Below are positions 10,244 through 18,968 of a stretch of 58,517 nt of DNA, piece after piece. Positions within the stretch are counted from its first letter, which is position 1; every line of letters begins with the position of its first letter. Source of the DNA: Clostridia bacterium. Its GTDB lineage: Bacteria; Bacillota; Clostridia; Christensenellales; UBA3700. The translations under genes were made by a program, and so were the position numbers. Location of the stretch: contig JAIDUV010000020.1 in NCBI GenBank assembly GCA_029060025.1, forward strand, positions 1 through 58,517, read 5' to 3'. A model generated the notes under the pieces. The model did no database searches and had not been told where the DNA came from. It saw only the letters and a program-made list of their open reading frames with translations.

Positions 10244-11500
10244 ATGATAAATATACCAAAGGGAACAAAAGACGTATTGCCAAGCGAGAGTTACAAATGG
10301 CATTATATTGAGAATACCGTACGCGAAGTCGCAAGACTTTTTGGCGCAAATGAAGTGCGCACTCCGACTTTTGAACACACGGAATTGTTTTTGAGAGGAG
10401 TGGGCGATACGACGGATATTGTCAACAAGGAGATGTACACCTTTGAGGACAAGGGCAAGAGAAGTATTACATTGAAGCCTGAAGGGACGGCAGGCGTAGC
10501 AAGAGCATTTATTGAAAATTCGCTTTTCAATTCGCCTCAACCCACCAAGATGTATTATATCACGCCTGTATTTAGATACGAGAGACCGCAAGCGGGCAGA
10601 TTGAGAGAGCACCACCAGTTCGGCGTAGAGTTTTACGGCTCTTTTGCACCCCAAGCCGACGTTGAAGTAATGTCTCTTGCCAAGAGCATTTTTGCAAAAC
10701 TCGGAGTCAAGGACTTGCAACTCAATATCAATTCAATTGGTTGCAAGAGTTGTCGCAAGGACTACAACAAGGCGCTCAAGGATTATTTTTCCTCCAAGAT
10801 CGACAAGATGTGCGCCACTTGCAAGGAAAGGCTTGACAAAAATCCATTGAGAATACTCGATTGCAAGGAAGAGACTTGCAAAGCAATAGTTAAGGACGCT
10901 CCCAACACAATAGATTATCTCTGCGACGACTGCAAGTCGCACCACGAGAGCGTATGCAAAGGCTTGACGTCAATCGGTCTTGACTACGTAGTCAATCCGC
11001 GTATCGTCAGAGGACTTGACTATTACACTCGCACGGTATTTGAGTTTATCTCCACGGGCATAGGCGCTCAAGGCACCGTATGCGGCGGCGGCAGATACAA
11101 CGACCTTGTTGAGCAAGTGGGCGGCAAGTCAACTCCGGCGGTTGGTTTCGGTATGGGTATAGAGCGACTTATTATGGTACTCGAGAGCCTTGGACTTTCG
11201 ATAGGAGAGCCGTATGCGCCCGCCGTATATATCGCGCCGATGTGCGAAGACGCAAAAGACGTCGCGCTTACGCTTGCCAACAATTTGAGAGCCAACGGCA
11301 TATCGTCAGAATTTGACATTATGGACAGGAGTTTTAAGGCGCAGATGAAATACGCCGACAAACTGTCCGCCGACTTCGTCGCAATCATTGGCGAAGACGA
11401 GTTGAAGACTGACAAAGTTGCCGTCAAGAATATGAAGAGCGGCGAGCAAGAGAGCGTGGAGACGAATAAACTCGTTGAGTATATTCAAAGTAAAAGATAA
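10244..11500 (+). CDS. hisS: Histidyl-tRNA synthetase
   Basis: This 418-residue class II synthetase charges tRNA-His. Motif 2 is visible as FRYERPQAGRLREHHQFG. The histidine-A motif is GLDYYTRTVFEF. The anticodon-binding domain occupies about 325-418. The Cys-rich middle segment (CKSC, CATC, LDCKEETC, CDDC) is typical of Bacillota HisRS. The SD is AAAGAGG before ATG 10244. hisS-aspS-tcdA is a conserved order in Bacillota. No T-box leader is seen in the 105 nt upstream, which hold only a REP copy. Confidence 0.96.
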   Translation: MINIPKGTKDVLPSESYKWHYIENTVREVARLFGANEVRTPTFEHTELFLRGVGDTTDIVNKEMYTFEDKGKRSITLKPEGTAGVARAFIENSLFNSPQPTKMYYITPVFRYERPQAGRLREHHQFGVEFYGSFAPQADVEVMSLAKSIFAKLGVKDLQLNINSIGCKSCRKDYNKALKDYFSSKIDKMCATCKERLDKNPLRILDCKEETCKAIVKDAPNTIDYLCDDCKSHHESVCKGLTSIGLDYVVNPRIVRGLDYYTRTVFEFISTGIGAQGTVCGGGRYNDLVEQVGGKSTPAVGFGMGIERLIMVLESLGLSIGEPYAPAVYIAPMCEDAKDVALTLANNLRANGISSEFDIMDRSFKAQMKYADKLSADFVAIIGEDELKTDKVAVKNMKSGEQESVETNKLVEYIQSKR

Positions 11501-11532
11501 TAGTAACTTTAATATTTCGTCTTGCTCAACAG

Positions 11533-11568
11533 TTCGGTGAGAAGAGAGATAGGCGAAAGTAAAGAAGT
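11533..11568. repeat. Fragment of a long-palindrome (LH) element, single arm
   Basis: The segment starting GTTCGGTGAGAAGAGAGA and continuing TAGGCGAAAGTAAAG resembles one arm of LH-C/LH-D read on the opposite strand (GTTCGG, GAGAAG, ATAGGC, AAATAAA in order). The matching second arm is missing, so this looks like a decayed or half-deleted copy, 32 nt after the hisS stop. Confidence 0.5.
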
Positions 11569-11592
11569 ACAGATACCTTTGACTAGTCTAAA

Positions 11593-11622
11593 GTCATTTC
11601 GAGCGCAGTCGAGAAATCTCAA
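11593..11622 (+). repeat. REP-like element
   Basis: Good copy of the short family: GTCATTTCGAGCGCAGTCGA followed by GAAATCTCAA. It lies between hisS and aspS, 25 nt after the LH fragment. The inner part CGAGCGCAGTCG is nearly self-complementary. Confidence 0.8.
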
Positions 11623-11710
11623 GCGTTATGAAGTAAAGTATGAGAATCTGTACGACATAATATTGATAAAATAATAATTATAATAATTAAAATATATAGA
11701 GGATAATAAT

Positions 11711-13504
11711 ATGGTAGATTTTTTAAACGGTTTAGAGAGAACGCATAAATGCGGAGAACTTCGCGGCAGTGACGCGGACAAGATAGTCACCGTAATGGGA
11801 TTTGTTGCAAAATACCGCAACTTGGGCAATTTGTTATTTATTGATTTGAGAGATATAAGCGGTGTTGTTCAAGTAGCATTTGACGATCAAGTCGACAAAA
11901 CTGTATTTGAAAAGGCTACTGCTATCCGCAACGAATACGTAATTGCCGTCACTGGCAAAGTGAGAAGCAGAGGTAGCAATATCAACAAGAATATGCCCAC
12001 CGGCGAAGTAGAGATACTTGCCAGTGATTTGAGAATACTCTCTGAGGCGGAAGTCACGCCGTTTGTGATCACCGAAGATATGAAAGTAGGCGAGCCATTG
12101 AGGCTTAAATACAGATATCTTGATTTGAGACGCAACTATCTGCAATCAATACTTATAATGAGAGACAAGATCACCAGAGTAGTTCGTAATTATTTGTCGG
12201 ACAACGGCTTTTTGGAGATAGAGACGCCTTTCTTGGGCAAGTCTACGCCCGAGGGCGCAAGAGACTATCTCGTGCCGTCGAGAATACATAACGGCGAATT
12301 CTACGCTCTTCCGCAATCTCCTCAACTTTTCAAGCAGTTGCTTATGATTGCAGGTATGGACAGATATTATCAGATCGCAAGATGTTTCCGCGACGAGGAC
12401 TTGAGAGCCAACCGTCAACCGGAGTTTTCGCAGATAGACCTTGAGATGAGTTACGTCGAGGACAACGAGCAAGTTATGTCGATTGCCGAAGGACTTATCA
12501 AAAAGGTATTCAAAGAATGTTTGGGTATGGATATCACCGAGAAGTTCAGACGTATTCCATACAGCGAAGCAATGGAAAAATGGGGTAGCGACAAGCCCGA
12601 TACGCGTTTTGACTTACAACTCAAGAATTTGTCCGATATAGTCAAGGACTGCGGATTTTCAGTATTCGTCAACGCTATTGCAAGCGGCGGCAGCGTAAGA
12701 GCAATCAACGCAAAAGGTCTTTGCTCCAAGATGACGCGCAAAGAAGTAGACGCTTGCGGAGAATTTGTCAAGAGTTACGGCGCAAAGGGACTTGCTTACG
12801 CAATGTTACGCGAAGACGGCAGTATTACTTCGTCAATACTCAAATTCCTCACGGAAGACCAACAAAAGGCTATCTTTGAGAGAATGGACGCAGAGAAGGG
12901 AGATATACTTTTCTTTGTTGCGGACAAAGACAAAGTTGTATTCGACAGTCTCGGCGCATTGAGATGCCATATTGCCGACAAGTACGAACTCTATGACAAG
13001 AGCAAATTCGACTTCCTTTGGGTAGTAGATTTTCCGCTTCTCGAATACGACGAGGAAGAAAAGAGATACTTTGCCGTACACCATCCGTTCACAAGCGCGT
13101 TGGTTGAAGACGTGCCGCTTTTGGATACCGATCCAAGCAAGGTACGCAGCAACGCTTACGATATGGTCATCAACGGTCAAGAAGCGGGCGGCGGAAGTAT
13201 TCGTATACACGACTGGCATATGCAAGAAAAGATTTTCTCTTTGCTTGGTTTTACGCAAGAGGATATCGAAGAGAGATTCGGCTTTTTCGTCGAGGCGTTC
13301 AAATACGGCGCGCCACCGCACGGCGGACTTGCTTTCGGTCTCGACAGACTTACGATGCTCGTCACAGGTACGGACAATATAAAAGACGTAATCGCATTCC
13401 CAAAAGTACAGAATGCTTCGTGTCTGATGACTGGAGCGCCTGCGCCGGTTGAAGACAAACAACTCAAAGAACTCGCAATCAACTTTGACAAAAAGGAAGA
13501 CTAA
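11711..13504 (+). CDS. aspS: Aspartyl-tRNA synthetase, bacterial type
   Basis: This 597-residue class II synthetase has an N-terminal OB-fold anticodon domain (about 1-110) and motif 2 FRDEDLRANRQPEF near 215-230. The bacterial GAD insertion is near 290-420, and motif 3 GLAFGLDRL is close to the C-terminus. The length matches the bacterial AspRS type. The SD is AGAGGAT before ATG 11711. The very AT-rich leader (11640-11700) probably carries the promoter, but I could not choose a convincing -35/-10 pair. Confidence 0.97.
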   Translation: MVDFLNGLERTHKCGELRGSDADKIVTVMGFVAKYRNLGNLLFIDLRDISGVVQVAFDDQVDKTVFEKATAIRNEYVIAVTGKVRSRGSNINKNMPTGEVEILASDLRILSEAEVTPFVITEDMKVGEPLRLKYRYLDLRRNYLQSILIMRDKITRVVRNYLSDNGFLEIETPFLGKSTPEGARDYLVPSRIHNGEFYALPQSPQLFKQLLMIAGMDRYYQIARCFRDEDLRANRQPEFSQIDLEMSYVEDNEQVMSIAEGLIKKVFKECLGMDITEKFRRIPYSEAMEKWGSDKPDTRFDLQLKNLSDIVKDCGFSVFVNAIASGGSVRAINAKGLCSKMTRKEVDACGEFVKSYGAKGLAYAMLREDGSITSSILKFLTEDQQKAIFERMDAEKGDILFFVADKDKVVFDSLGALRCHIADKYELYDKSKFDFLWVVDFPLLEYDEEEKRYFAVHHPFTSALVEDVPLLDTDPSKVRSNAYDMVINGQEAGGGSIRIHDWHMQEKIFSLLGFTQEDIEERFGFFVEAFKYGAPPHGGLAFGLDRLTMLVTGTDNIKDVIAFPKVQNASCLMTGAPAPVEDKQLKELAINFDKKED

Positions 13505-13508
13505 TTAT

Positions 13509-14201
13509 ATGTTTTCACGTACCCAAAAACTCATAGGAGAGGACGGCTTGCAAAGACTTTTTGCAAGCAAAGTCCTTGTCGTCGGCGTGGGGGGAGTAGG
13601 CGGATATTCCGTCGAAATGCTTGCCCGCGCGGGCGTCGGTACGTTGGGAATTATGGACGGAGATTTGGTTGATGTCTCCAACAAAAACCGTCAGATAATA
13701 GCGCTTGATTCCACCGTGGGAAAACCCAAGGTAGAGGCTTTCAAGGAGAGAATACTCGATATAAATCCTTGTTGCAACGTAATTTTGTTCAACGAGCGTT
13801 TTTCCGCAGACAACTCAAAAGTTTTGGATATGGAGTGGGACTATATAATCGACGCCATAGACTCTTTTGAAGACAAAGTTAATTTGATTTGCCTTGCTAA
13901 ACGAAAGGGCATTGAAATAATCAGCGCTATGGGTGCAGGCAACAGAGTTGAACTTTGCGACTTTGAGATATGCGATATATACAAGACGAGTTACGATCCA
14001 TTGGCAAAAAAACTCCGCAAGGCGCTCAAAGACAGAGCCATAAAAAATCACGTCGTATGTTATACCAAGACGCCTACAATTCCGACAACAGACGGAGTGG
14101 GAAGCGTAAGTTATGTTCCTCCGCTTTGCGGAATTAAACTTGCGGGGTACGTTATTCAAAAAATACTTCAAGACGAGCGAGCGTCACTCTTTTTGCCCTA
14201 A
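13509..14201 (+). CDS. tcdA: tRNA threonylcarbamoyladenosine dehydratase (TcdA/CsdL)
   Basis: This E1-like, ThiF-fold enzyme cyclises t6A-37 of tRNA to ct6A. The nucleotide-binding VVGVGGVGGYSVEMLARAGV lies near residues 25-45, followed by DGDLVDVSNKNRQ and the C-terminal GSVSYVPPLCGIKLAGYVI. I chose ATG 13509 (230 residues); a longer frame would overlap aspS by 56 nt. The stop and about the last nine codons (ERASLFLP) fall inside the left arm of LH-A, so the C-terminus appears to be supplied by that repeat. The position after aspS is conserved in Bacillota. Confidence 0.9.
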   Translation: MFSRTQKLIGEDGLQRLFASKVLVVGVGGVGGYSVEMLARAGVGTLGIMDGDLVDVSNKNRQIIALDSTVGKPKVEAFKERILDINPCCNVILFNERFSADNSKVLDMEWDYIIDAIDSFEDKVNLICLAKRKGIEIISAMGAGNRVELCDFEICDIYKTSYDPLAKKLRKALKDRAIKNHVVCYTKTPTIPTTDGVGSVSYVPPLCGIKLAGYVIQKILQDERASLFLP

Positions 14202-14292
14202 AAACTAGGACGCACTCGGGGTCACGTACAGAAAGTACGCTCACCGCTCGTTTGCCGTTTCACGGACAAAAATAGCAACACTCTCCGCGCTC
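14175..14292. repeat. LH-A: long imperfect palindrome (subfamily 1), overlapping the tcdA end
   Basis: About 118 bp, folding on CGTAC-AGAAA-GTACG (14225-14239). The arms pair over GAGCG...CTTTTTGCCCT on the left against GGACAAAAATAGC...CGCTC on the right, with bulges. It shares the CTCTTTTTGCCCT and CGGACAAAAATA blocks with LH-E. The left arm lies within the last codons of tcdA. Confidence 0.7.
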
Positions 14293-14322
14293 GGGTGATA
14301 CTTAACATAAAAAGGAATATCT

Positions 14323-15108
14323 ATGAAAAAATTGCATATCGACAGCGGAAAAGACTTTGATTTCGGCAGGACGAGCGAATATTATGCAAAATACCGCGAT
14401 ATATATCCGCAAGAGTTTTATGACAAGTTACTGCAAAGGGATCTGTGCGTAAAAGGACAGAAGATATTGGACATTGGCACAGGCACTGGAGTATTGCCAC
14501 GCAATTTATATAAATACGGCGGAGAGTTTGTCGGTATAGATATATCTGCCAATCAAATAGAGCACGCCAAGATTTTGGCGGAGCAAAGCGGTATGGATAT
14601 TGACTTTGACTGCGTTGCCGCAGAAAAGGCAAATTTTGCCGACGGTACATTTGACGTAATCACGGCGTGCCAGTGTTTTACTTATTTCAATCACAAGGTT
14701 TTGGCAAAAATGCTTGCCGATATACTCAAAACTAACGGCAGGTTAGTAGTATTATATATGTCCTGGCTACCGTATGAAGACGCAATTGCATTAAAGAGTG
14801 AACAACTTATTTTGAAGTATAATCCAACGTGGTCGGGGTGCGGAGAAGTAAGACGCAATATTGAGATACCACCCGACTATCAAGAGTATTTCGATATCGA
14901 ATATCGGGAAGTGTTTGATTTAGACGTGCCCTTTACTCGCGAGAGTTGGCACGGCAGAATGAAGGCGTGCAGAGGTGTGGGCGCAAGCCTTTCGCAAGAA
15001 GATATAGCAAAGTGGGAAGAAGAGCATATCGCATTGCTTCGCAACAACGCTCCTCAAGAATTTGTCATAAAGCATTACGGCGCAATTTGCGTACTTTGCA
15101 AAAAATGA
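14323..15108 (+). CDS. Class I SAM-dependent methyltransferase
   Basis: This 261-residue protein has the SAM-binding motif I ILDIGTGTGVLPRNL near residues 49-63. The acidic loop VGIDIS and the motif DVITACQCFTYF follow. The fold matches the UbiE/Methyltransf_11 group, which methylates small molecules or cofactors; the substrate is unknown. The SD AAAGGAA lies before ATG 14323. The gene begins 30 nt after LH-A ends, so it may depend on readthrough or on a weak promoter in that gap. Confidence 0.8.
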   Translation: MKKLHIDSGKDFDFGRTSEYYAKYRDIYPQEFYDKLLQRDLCVKGQKILDIGTGTGVLPRNLYKYGGEFVGIDISANQIEHAKILAEQSGMDIDFDCVAAEKANFADGTFDVITACQCFTYFNHKVLAKMLADILKTNGRLVVLYMSWLPYEDAIALKSEQLILKYNPTWSGCGEVRRNIEIPPDYQEYFDIEYREVFDLDVPFTRESWHGRMKACRGVGASLSQEDIAKWEEEHIALLRNNAPQEFVIKHYGAICVLCKK

Positions 15109-15130
15109 CTTATTATAAAAATTTTTGGTA

Positions 15131-15159
15131 TTGACAAACGTATTTTGAAGTTTTATAAT
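15131..15159 (+). promoter_or_regulatory. Consensus sigma-70-type promoter
   Basis: TTGACA (15131-15136), 17-nt spacer, TATAAT (15154-15159). This is a perfect match to consensus and drives the zinc-ribbon gene at 15192. Confidence 0.85.
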
Positions 15160-15191
15160 TCAATTAAAACAAACATCAACGGAGTTATATT

Positions 15192-16835
15192 ATGTTTAAC
15201 AAAAAGCAAATTGACGATGTGATCAAAAATGAGCGCAAAGACGTCGCAGCAGGTATTTTCGAACAGATGGAAAAACTTGCCGACGCGCAAGAGCGTCAAG
15301 AGGAGTTTTACGAGAGCGCGAGTATAGAAACGTTGCGTGATCTTGTTGAAAACGGAGATGACGAGGCTTGTTCATATTATATAAACAAGCGTATTCACGA
15401 GGACCAAACCCTTGATTGGAATGACATAGAGTATCTTGATTTGGCTATAAAAAATCTAAATTACTCGGCGTCTCTCATCGGTGCGTACATATACGGCTTA
15501 AAGGATTCCCGATTTAAAGACGTTGAAAAAGAATTTTTCAGTTATGCTGTCTGCGAGCAATATACTGATTCAGACGCGCATAAACAACTTGATAAGGCTT
15601 ATAAAAAGAATTCTTCGCTGATAGAGGAAGTAGACAAAGCGATTTTGTCGGTATGTCTCGACAGATGGGCGGCGTCGACTCTTAAAGGCGAAAAATACTT
15701 TTCTTTCACGGCTCAACTAAACAGCGCAGACAAGAGTTCGGAATTGCCGGATTGGAAGTCGGCGTACGTGCTTGAAATTTATCTTACTCACGAAAACGGA
15801 CGCGAATCAGATCCCGAAGAACTCTACATAGCGTATATTAGAGGCAAAGATAAAGACGGCTATATTGGCGCGCTGTGTAACAATTTGGCGGAAATACTAT
15901 CTATTATCGCTCAAAAGACAGGCTTGTCTGCGGGAGATATATACGTTGACGGCAAAAAGTATTTTCACTACGGAGCAAGCGCGTCTGCAAAGAAGAGCGC
16001 AGTCGAAGACTCTGTTAAAATTGTGTCCGACGCAAATTTAAAAGTCAACGTCAGCGATGAAGGCAGACTTAAAAGCAATATATGCAGTTATTGCGGCGGC
16101 GCGACGGATTTTGGAGGGGTGTGTTCTGTTTGTGGTAAAAGACAGAAAGATCAAGACGATGGCAGTATTGTTATACGAAAAGGCAAGAATACCGAAGCGC
16201 TTAGATGCACTCAGTGCGGATCTCCCATCAAACTGGAGGATAATTGCAAGACGGCGTACTGTTCGGCGTGCGGTACTACTTTTGCCGTAAACGGTAGCGC
16301 CCTTACGGACGGCGTATTTGGTCTCAACTATGAGAATATTCGCGCAGATATGCCTGAAGGCGCTCAATTGCCGCCAGTCGAGTTTGTAAGAGCAAGCATT
16401 GTAGAAGGCGCAATAACGGCGATAATGCCTCGCAACTTTATTGTTATGTCAGACGAAATTCGCAAAATAAAATATCCTGTCAATGCGCCCAAATATATTT
16501 ACACCACTCCCGATACGACAGTCAATCTTAATATCAACATCACCGGAGCGCTTCAAGAAAAAGACGTATTTGATTTCGGCAGATATATGTTGACTGCGCT
16601 TAAGAGCGCTTATTCCACGGCAAAGTTCGGGGAGGCAAAAATGATTGATAAGCCGAGAAAAGTTTTTTTCATTGACTTTATCACTGCGGGTATGGACCAA
16701 AGTATTTATAATGCTATGTTTTTCTTTTCTTACAACGGAAAACAAGGTATCGGATCTTGGAACTGTTTGGGGAAGGATCGCTGGTTTTGGGCGCCTATAT
16801 TTGAACACGCAGTGAGAACTATGGAGTTTAAATAA
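15192..16835 (+). CDS. Unrecognised 547-residue protein with two C4 zinc ribbons
   Basis: I do not recognise the family. The N-terminal part (about 1-280) is charged and mixed helical, with no signal peptide. Two zinc ribbons follow: Cys298/301/311/314 (CSYCGG...CSVCGK) and Cys339/342/357/360 (CTQCGS...CSACGT). The C-terminal part (about 375-547) looks like a beta-rich globular domain with aromatic residues (FFSYNGKQGIGSW, DRWFWAPIFEHAV). No membrane segment is seen, so a cytoplasmic protein is likely. It is monocistronic, under a consensus promoter (15131-15159), with SD CGGAG before ATG 15192. The strong promoter suggests abundant expression; the function is unknown. Confidence 0.75.
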   Translation: MFNKKQIDDVIKNERKDVAAGIFEQMEKLADAQERQEEFYESASIETLRDLVENGDDEACSYYINKRIHEDQTLDWNDIEYLDLAIKNLNYSASLIGAYIYGLKDSRFKDVEKEFFSYAVCEQYTDSDAHKQLDKAYKKNSSLIEEVDKAILSVCLDRWAASTLKGEKYFSFTAQLNSADKSSELPDWKSAYVLEIYLTHENGRESDPEELYIAYIRGKDKDGYIGALCNNLAEILSIIAQKTGLSAGDIYVDGKKYFHYGASASAKKSAVEDSVKIVSDANLKVNVSDEGRLKSNICSYCGGATDFGGVCSVCGKRQKDQDDGSIVIRKGKNTEALRCTQCGSPIKLEDNCKTAYCSACGTTFAVNGSALTDGVFGLNYENIRADMPEGAQLPPVEFVRASIVEGAITAIMPRNFIVMSDEIRKIKYPVNAPKYIYTTPDTTVNLNINITGALQEKDVFDFGRYMLTALKSAYSTAKFGEAKMIDKPRKVFFIDFITAGMDQSIYNAMFFFSYNGKQGIGSWNCLGKDRWFWAPIFEHAVRTMEFK

Positions 16836-16867
16836 CCTATCATTCATAAAAATAATGATTGATTTTG

Positions 16868-16897
16868 TTGATTATCATATTGCTGATATGATAGAAT
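16868..16897 (+). promoter_or_regulatory. glyA promoter with an inverted repeat in the spacer
   Basis: TTGATT (16868-16873) and TAGAAT (16892-16897) are 18 nt apart. TATCATAT (16873-16880) and ATATGATA (16886-16893) form a perfect 8-bp inverted repeat around TGCTG that fills the spacer. This is an ideal place for a repressor or spacer-bending activator. Confidence 0.65.
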
Positions 16898-16929
16898 AAA
16901 ACAGTAAATATTTTTTTCAGGAGAAACTT

Positions 16930-18186
16930 ATGATAGATTTTAAAGTTATCAGAGATACCGATCCCGAAGTTTGCGACGCTTTGGAATTGGAACTTACTCG
17001 TCAACAGGGTAATATTGAACTCATCGCCAGCGAGAATATCGTCACACCGGCGGTTATGGCTGCCGCAGGATCGCACTTGACCAACAAGTACGCAGAGGGA
17101 TATCCAAGCAAGAGATATTACGGCGGTTGCGAATACGTAGATATTGTGGAGAAACTTGCCGTAGAGAGAGCGTGTGAACTTTTTGGCGCTAAGTACGCCA
17201 ACGTGCAGGCTCACAGCGGCGCAAATGCAAATCTTGCTACATTCTTTGCTTTGTTGCAGACGGGAGACACGGTTTTGAGTATGAGTCTCGCTCACGGCGG
17301 ACACTTATCTCACGGAAGCCCTGTCAATATCTCGGGCAAATACTTTAATATCGTTCCTTACGAAGTAGAGCAATCTACGAGTATGATAGATTATGACAAA
17401 GTTGCTCAACTTGCAAAAGAATGCAAGCCAAAACTCATTCTTGCAGGCGCAAGCGCATACCCAAGAGCGCTTGACTTCAAGAAGTTCAGAGAGATTGCAG
17501 ACAGCGTAGGCGCATATCTTATGGTAGATATGGCTCACATCGCAGGACTTGTTGCCGCAGGCTGTCACGCAAGCCCCGTTCCTTACGCAGACGTAGTCAC
17601 TACCACGACTCACAAGACTTTGAGAGGACCTAGAGGCGGACTTATTCTTACCAACAACGAAGAGATTGCCATCAAGATAAACAAGGCTATTTTCCCGGGT
17701 ACGCAGGGCGGACCGCTTATGCATATCATTGCGGCAAAGGCCGTCGCTCTCAAAGAGGCTATGAGCGAAGAATTCAAGCAATATCAAAGACAGATTGTCA
17801 AGAATGCTCAAGTGCTTGCTAAGGCTTTGCTTGATAAGGGTATTAACCTCGTATCGGGCGGTACGGACAATCATTTGATGCTTATCGACCTCACTTCAAA
17901 GGGTATGACCGGCAAAGAACTTGAGGCGTTGCTAGACAAGGCGCATATCACCGCCAACAAGAACGCAATTCCGTTTGATACTCAAAAGCCTTTCGTCACT
18001 TCGGGCGTTCGTATAGGCACTCCTGCCGTTACGTCAAGAGGTATGAAAGAAGACGATATGCTCGTCATAGCAGATTGTATAGCAGATCTTGTTGACAACA
18101 AAGAAGAAGCGGTAGAGCGTTGCTCCAAGAAAGTCGCTGAACTTTGCAAGAAGTATCCTATCTACGCCAACGATATTATCAGATAA
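16930..18186 (+). CDS. glyA: Serine hydroxymethyltransferase
   Basis: This 418-residue PLP enzyme interconverts serine and glycine and supplies methylene-tetrahydrofolate. The family landmarks are intact: [11 protein letters not shown] near residue 36, SKRYYGG, and the PLP-lysine motif [14 protein letters not shown] near 225. The folate unit it makes is also the carbon donor for trmFO. The SD is CAGGAGAAA before ATG 16930. The gene is monocistronic, with its own promoter and an operator-like inverted repeat upstream, then a REP and a hairpin terminator downstream. Confidence 0.97.
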   Translation: MIDFKVIRDTDPEVCDALELELTRQQGNIELIASENIVTPAVMAAAGSHLTNKYAEGYPSKRYYGGCEYVDIVEKLAVERACELFGAKYANVQAHSGANANLATFFALLQTGDTVLSMSLAHGGHLSHGSPVNISGKYFNIVPYEVEQSTSMIDYDKVAQLAKECKPKLILAGASAYPRALDFKKFREIADSVGAYLMVDMAHIAGLVAAGCHASPVPYADVVTTTTHKTLRGPRGGLILTNNEEIAIKINKAIFPGTQGGPLMHIIAAKAVALKEAMSEEFKQYQRQIVKNAQVLAKALLDKGINLVSGGTDNHLMLIDLTSKGMTGKELEALLDKAHITANKNAIPFDTQKPFVTSGVRIGTPAVTSRGMKEDDMLVIADCIADLVDNKEEAVERCSKKVAELCKKYPIYANDIIR

Positions 18187-18207
18187 AGATGCCCTCATAA
18201 GCACTAC

Positions 18208-18250
18208 GTCATTTCGACAGTAGCGAAGCGAAGTGGAGAAATCTATATCA
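18208..18250 (+). repeat. REP-like element
   Basis: GTCATTTCGACAGTAGCGAA followed by GCGAAGTGGAGAAATCT. A longer-centred variant of the short family, downstream of glyA. Confidence 0.75.
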
Positions 18251-18265
18251 ATATTACTGTAATTT

Positions 18266-18308
18266 AATACGCCTAAAAGTTGTCACAACTGCTTAGGCGT
18301 ATTTTTAT
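18266..18308 (+). terminator. Intrinsic terminator of glyA (two-tier stem)
   Basis: AATACGCCTAA (18266-18276) pairs with TTAGGCGTATT (18293-18303), followed by a T-rich tail. The loop itself contains AGTTGT-C-ACAACT, a second stacked stem. Confidence 0.85.
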
Positions 18309-18386
18309 TACACAAGGCGATACAAAATTATATTTTGCGGTGTAGTATAAGTAAATAAAGAATTGCATTTGAAGGAGTTACGGTAA

Positions 18387-18815
18387 ATGAAGAAAAATTT
18401 AGGTTGGATAATGTTTTCTATTATGACGGTTGCAGTAATAGTGTTGGCTTCGGTACTTATTTCTTATAATGTTAGATGGAAATCGGGCAATGAACTTTTG
18501 GATATTGATATACAAGACGTTGAATCTGCGTATTTATATCAAAATATTACGTCTTCGGCAGAACCGCAAAGGAAAGAATATTATTTGAAGGAAAAGCAAA
18601 TAGAGTATATTGTTACGGAATTTCATAGTTCAAGATTTGAAAGAAGTAATTCGCAGTATGACGGAGGTTCAAGCAGTATAGTATTCAAATTAAAAGACGG
18701 AAGTGAAATATCGTTTAGTGTCGTCGGAAGCAACGTAACTATAAACGGAAAACAATACAAATGTCATTCTTATTTGACAAATTATATTACGCACTACGGC
18801 TTTGACGAAGAATAA
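18387..18815 (+). CDS. Small membrane-anchored protein of unknown function
   Basis: This 142-residue protein has one N-terminal hydrophobic segment (about 7-28, LGWIMFSIMTVAVIVLASVL) after two lysines. It is therefore an uncleaved anchor or a signal peptide, with the remainder outside the membrane. The exported part alternates short strands (IVFKLKDGSEISFSVVGSNV) and has no cysteines besides one near the C-terminus. I do not recognise the family. The SD GAAGGAG precedes ATG 18387. It stands alone between two terminators. Confidence 0.7.
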   Translation: MKKNLGWIMFSIMTVAVIVLASVLISYNVRWKSGNELLDIDIQDVESAYLYQNITSSAEPQRKEYYLKEKQIEYIVTEFHSSRFERSNSQYDGGSSSIVFKLKDGSEISFSVVGSNVTINGKQYKCHSYLTNYITHYGFDEE

Positions 18816-18850
18816 TATTCTTGAAAAAGTTTAAGTATAGCATTAAAATT

Positions 18851-18885
18851 AAAATACGCTTGATTTTTGTAATCGGCGTATTTTT
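18851..18885 (+). terminator. Intrinsic terminator
   Basis: AAAATACGC (18851-18859) pairs with GCGTATTTT (18876-18884) across a 16-nt loop and continues into a T-run. It ends the small membrane-protein gene before the isc promoter. Confidence 0.8.
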
Positions 18886-18906
18886 ATTTTATATGTATAA
18901 AAATTG

Positions 18907-18955
18907 TTGACAAGCAAATAACATTAGAGTAAAATAAACCTAGTAAATTACTAGG
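18907..18955 (+). promoter_or_regulatory. isc operon promoter with IscR-type operator
   Basis: TTGACA (18907-18912), 17 nt, TAAAAT (18930-18935). The palindrome CCTAGTAAATTACTAGG (18939-18955) begins 3 nt after the -10 box, over the start site. This position suits autorepression by the Rrf2 protein encoded next. Confidence 0.8.
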
Positions 18956-18968
18956 GAATGAGGTTGCA

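Noticed and set aside
10139-11710. T-box leaders before hisS and aspS
   Set aside because: No T-box bulge sequence or terminator-antiterminator is visible; the gaps hold REP and LH material.
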